From the NCBI GenBank assembly GCA_964461135.1, contig CAYWTB010000022.1, forward strand, positions 1 through 56,552: 56,552 nt of DNA, in the 5' to 3' direction. Below, one piece after another: positions 53,332 through 56,552 of the stretch; the stretch's first letter is position 1, and each line of letters opens with the position of its first letter. The DNA is from RQOF01 sp964461135. Lineage in GTDB: Bacteria; Calditrichota; Calditrichia; RBG-13-44-9. A program made the translations under genes and the position numbers. A model generated the notes under the pieces. The model did not search any database and was not told the DNA's origin. It saw only the letters and a program-made list of their open reading frames with translations.

Positions 53332-55215
53332 TTAAATACTCAGTTTTTTCATAATTTTTCGTTCCAGCAGAAATTCAAAAATTGTGCGGGTAACAAAAAT
53401 TGCTGTAAACATACTAGCCAGGATTCCTATCATAAGGGTCAGAGCGAAACCTTTGATGGGACCGGAACCAAAATTGTATAATACCACAGCAGCAATAAGA
53501 GTAGTCACGTTGGCGTCCAGAATGGTGATGAATGCCCTGGAATAACCGGTTTCGACCGAGGACCACACAGTTTTCCCCTTATCCATCTCCTCACGCACAC
53601 GCTCAAAAATAAGCACATTGGCATCCACCGCCATACCGATGGTCAGAATAATCCCGGCGATACCGGGCAGGGTGAGAGTCGCATGGAAATAGGACATCAC
53701 TCCCATAATAATGATTATATTAAAAAAAAGGGCAATGTCTGCAATAAATCCTGAAAATTTATAATACACAATCATAAATAATGCCACAATGAGCAGTCCC
53801 AGCAGGGCCGAATTGGTTCCCTTGCGGATGGAATCTTTACCCAGGGATGGACCAACCGTGCGTTCTTCCAGGATTTTTACCGGAGCCGGCAGGGCACCGG
53901 CTTTCAGTACAACTGCCAGGTCCTTAGCCTCATCCATGGTTTCCAGCCCGGTAATCCGTGCCCGTCCATCCCGGATCTTGGCCTGAATCACCGGAGCGGA
54001 ATGAACAACACCGTCCAGCACGATAGCCAGGCGTTTATTAAGATTGGCACCGGTTACGCGGGAAAAAATCCGTGCACCTTCATCGTTGAATTCCAGGGAA
54101 ACCTCAAATTTTCCGAAAGAGCCGGGATCATAACCGCTCCCCGGCTGGGGGAAGGCATCCACAATGGTTTCACCGGTCAGCTCCGGTTGCTTTTCAACCA
54201 GGAAAATACCATAGTACTCTCCGCTGGGATCCAGTTTCCCCCACAGGAATTCCGCATCTCCGGCCTCGGTTTTAATGATATTCTGAATGGCCGGTTCCTG
54301 CAGGACTCTTTTCAGACGTACCTCATTTTCTCTCGGAACCAGCAGACGCTGGGGATCGCCCGGATAGGCAAAGAACAAATTTTCCTTAAACAATTTTTCC
54401 CTTTCCCTGGTGACGGAATCACGCTTGGCTGTGTCAACCACAGCTTCGGTTGCCTCTCCGAACAACTCTTCCGGACGAACGATTGAGGTATCTTTCTCCT
54501 GAGGTGGTTTTTCAAGAGTATCAACTTCCGCCAGTGCTCCTTTTATGTATTCATTGATTCTCGATGCTACATTCTGGGTAATCTGCTGATCCTTAAGAAG
54601 GCGGAAATCCAGAAGAGCGGTCTGTCCCAGGATGCCTCTTACTCTCTGGGGGTCGGTAATACCGGCAAGTTCAATGATGATACGCTTGTTTCCCTGCTTT
54701 TGAATGGTCGGTTCGGATACGCCAAACTGGTCAACCCGGTTGCGTAGTATTTCCAGCGAACGGTTTACTGCTTCACTGGCCTGGGCGCGCAGGTATTTCA
54801 GGATATCACTCTGGTCTCTCATGGATTTTGTCCCGTAATAGCGGGCCAGGTCTGCACCCTTTGCAGTCAGCTGTTGTGCAAAAACCGTCAGGAAATCACG
54901 ATCCTCTGCCGATGATATATCACGGGCTTCCTGCCAGGCCTCATTAAACCGCTGATCTTTATTTTTTGCGAGAGCCCTGGAGAGTTCCTCCACATCAACT
55001 TCCATAACCACATGCATACCACCCTGTAAGTCAAGCCCCAGTTTTATGCTGTTATCCAGTAATTTTTCATAAGCCGGAGGATCTTCCAGTTTCAGATCAT
55101 CCTTGGCAGTTTTGTTCATTAAATAATTAAATTTGATTGTTGGATAAAGGAGATAAAGAAAAAGGACAATAAAAAAGACAATAATGCCCGCTTTCACTAA
55201 AATATTTCGCCGCAT
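53332..55215 (-). CDS. secD: Protein translocase subunit SecD
   Basis: 627-aa inner-membrane protein. KLGLDLQGGMHVVMEVD near the N-terminus, the large periplasmic domain with EILRNRVDQFGVSEPTIQKQ and TDPQRVRGILGQTALLDFRL, then the membrane block IAGIILTIGMAVDANVLIFERVREE. The periplasmic P1 region carries an insertion near residues 230-330 relative to short homologues. GGAGG supports the start. yajC is not adjacent. The 221-bp spacer up to trmB contains no supportable gene. Confidence 0.97.
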   Translation of the reverse strand: MRRNILVKAGIIVFFIVLFLYLLYPTIKFNYLMNKTAKDDLKLEDPPAYEKLLDNSIKLGLDLQGGMHVVMEVDVEELSRALAKNKDQRFNEAWQEARDISSAEDRDFLTVFAQQLTAKGADLARYYGTKSMRDQSDILKYLRAQASEAVNRSLEILRNRVDQFGVSEPTIQKQGNKRIIIELAGITDPQRVRGILGQTALLDFRLLKDQQITQNVASRINEYIKGALAEVDTLEKPPQEKDTSIVRPEELFGEATEAVVDTAKRDSVTREREKLFKENLFFAYPGDPQRLLVPRENEVRLKRVLQEPAIQNIIKTEAGDAEFLWGKLDPSGEYYGIFLVEKQPELTGETIVDAFPQPGSGYDPGSFGKFEVSLEFNDEGARIFSRVTGANLNKRLAIVLDGVVHSAPVIQAKIRDGRARITGLETMDEAKDLAVVLKAGALPAPVKILEERTVGPSLGKDSIRKGTNSALLGLLIVALFMIVYYKFSGFIADIALFFNIIIIMGVMSYFHATLTLPGIAGIILTIGMAVDANVLIFERVREEMDKGKTVWSSVETGYSRAFITILDANVTTLIAAVVLYNFGSGPIKGFALTLMIGILASMFTAIFVTRTIFEFLLERKIMKKLSI

Positions 55216-55436
55216 TCGCTGATAATCCTCCGTTAATAACTAAATACACGCAACAATATTATACACAACAAATTTGCAAGCAAAGAATATACTGGAATGA
55301 CCATAAGAAGTCAATTGAAAAATAATTTGAGGAACTGGGGTAAGTGGTGATATTTTTTGATTTAGCATTGAATATTTTTCAGTGTTTTCCCCTCTCTCCG
55401 GATTCCCACCCCGGGGGTTTAAACCAGTCCGCTGGA

Positions 55437-56381
55437 TCATTTTTTTTCCATCTGCCGGGCAATCAATTCAACCGCCATTTTAACCGCCGGTGTGCGATAG
55501 GGCTGAAAGCCGCTATCAATTTTAACTATAAAGTTGCGGTTATGCCTGGCAATGAGAATAAAAAAGGTTTGAAGGTAATCTTTATCCACGGCCACCGTCC
55601 GCACTAAATAGGCATCCTGCCGGGCAGAGCGGAAAGTTTCCTTCACTTTAACCACACATTCTTTCTGCCTGACTTCCAATCCCTGCAAGCGGGATACATC
55701 ATCCGGAGCAATATCATGTTTTATGTATACATGTGGCATAATTGCAGTGTCTCCTATTCTTCTTATGCTGTTATTCTTCTGTTTCAAGGCTTTGAAATAA
55801 TAGGTAATTCGATTTTCCTGCTTCCATTTCCTTTCATACTTGGTGGAAACAGAACGTAACGGATTTTGCTGCACTTCACAGCAGTCAAAATAGCCGCTTT
55901 CGTTAAAAATGTCCCGCGCATCTGCGGCATACCATTCCTGATCAGTAAATAATTCATAACTGCCCCGCATCTCTAGAACAGCCGCCAATGTCCCGGCAAA
56001 ATCCATACTGATCAGGCGGCGTTGCCGGTGCCGTTCCTTCGGCCAGGGATCCGGAAAATTCATTACCAGCTGCCGTACACTCCCGTCAGGGAATAATTCG
56101 CGAATCCCAAACCTGGCATCATCTCTGACCAGAAGAACGTTGTTGAGTTGCCGCCTGAAAATCCTTTGCTGACTGCGTTCTGTGGATGCCAGGGACAATT
56201 CGAATCCTACAAAATTCCATTGCGGCTTTTCTGCTGCCCAGGCCGTTAAAAACTCACCATTTCCGCATCCCACTTCAACCGCCAGCGGAGCCGGCCGCTG
56301 AAAGATTCCGCTCCAGTCCAGCGGTAATCTACCCGGCTCCCGGGCATTGATTTCATAGCGTAAGGCCTTTACCTCATTCAT
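55437..56381 (-). CDS. trmB: tRNA (guanine-N7)-methyltransferase with C-terminal extension
   Basis: 314 aa from ATG at 56381 (TTG at 56396 is an alternative). The methyltransferase shows AVEVGCGNGEFLTAWA, VGFELSLASTERSQQRIF, LVMNFPDPWPKERHRQRRLI and TKYERKWKQENRITYYFKA, modifying G46 in tRNA. About 100 extra residues follow (~215-314: MPHVYIKHDIAPDDVSRLQG, VKVKETFRS, LIARHNRNFIVKI), resembling the extension described for Aquifex-type TrmB. The 156 bp up to the window edge contain nothing recognisable. Confidence 0.93.
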   Translation of the reverse strand: MNEVKALRYEINAREPGRLPLDWSGIFQRPAPLAVEVGCGNGEFLTAWAAEKPQWNFVGFELSLASTERSQQRIFRRQLNNVLLVRDDARFGIRELFPDGSVRQLVMNFPDPWPKERHRQRRLISMDFAGTLAAVLEMRGSYELFTDQEWYAADARDIFNESGYFDCCEVQQNPLRSVSTKYERKWKQENRITYYFKALKQKNNSIRRIGDTAIMPHVYIKHDIAPDDVSRLQGLEVRQKECVVKVKETFRSARQDAYLVRTVAVDKDYLQTFFILIARHNRNFIVKIDSGFQPYRTPAVKMAVELIARQMEKK

Positions 56382-56552
56382 GGTGTTCCATGTCAATTTT
56401 ACACTCTAAGATAAGATTATTTTATCTCAAATCTATATTTTTTATGATCGGGCAAGCTCTATTTACCAGGGATTTGCATATGTCCTTTTTTTAGTAGTAC
56501 CTAAATTTCTAAAGTAGTTATTTAATGGATAAGAACTTACATCATTCATCAC

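Noticed and set aside
55240..55440. 66-aa minus-strand ORF between trmB and secD, considered as yajC
   Set aside because: No N-terminal membrane helix in the YajC position, no YajC motif and no SD.

Overview
The window is a two-gap draft scaffold piece (10-N runs at 14230-14239 and 51731-51740) from a diderm bacterium with mid-range GC and AT-rich intergenic DNA. LptD, UppS, SecDF, FadL/PorV-type outer-membrane proteins, a lamin-tail/FlgD-like secreted protein and a four-subunit 2-oxoglutarate:ferredoxin oxidoreductase together suggest the FCB superphylum (Marinimicrobia / Calditrichota / KSB1-like). That placement is inferred from gene content only. No tRNA, rRNA, CRISPR array, intact insertion sequence or phage gene was seen.

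Layout. (1) 38-3391 (-): a 1117-aa flavin/iron-sulfur protein ending in a partial glutamate-synthase-like domain. (2) 4183-4998 (+): two small envelope or stress-type proteins (YtxH and a DUF948-like protein). (3) 5327-7735 (+): a cyclic-2,3-diphosphoglycerate-synthase-like P-loop protein followed by carbamate kinase. (4) 8509-16302 (+): an energy-metabolism run, sucC-sucD-korD-korA-korB-korC-ndk-hbd-ackA. (5) 16605-22527 (+): an aromatic amino acid operon (DAHP synthase, EPSP synthase, chorismate synthase fused to chorismate mutase, prephenate dehydrogenase, prephenate dehydratase). (6) 22536-31485 (-): four exported or outer-membrane proteins. (7) 31791-44132 (+): housekeeping genes uppS, a membrane protein, folC, rho, rpmE, yqhQ, prfA, prmC, rnr, lptD. 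(8) 44393-56381 (-): hydrolase, sugar kinase, STAS protein, a frameshifted gene, MFS transporter, purA, a second STAS protein, secF, secD, trmB.

The strongest regulatory discovery is upstream of the aromatic operon. A promoter-like sequence is followed by a 26-codon leader ORF with 7 Tyr and 4 Phe codons (core YYYFSFYFYYY), a 14-bp helix between the early leader and its stop codon, a competing antiterminator, and an intrinsic terminator just before the DAHP synthase gene. All pieces of a classical translation-coupled attenuator are present and sit where they should. The operon makes exactly Tyr and Phe, and the chorismate synthase-chorismate mutase fusion directs chorismate to prephenate.

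Other points of interest are a dispersed short repeat with terminal inverted repeats (3749-3862 and, inverted, 31581-31724, with related pieces at 3675-3736 and 52246-52312), a threefold ~980-bp module repeat inside the large secreted protein, and a gene broken by two frameshifts at 48062-48607.
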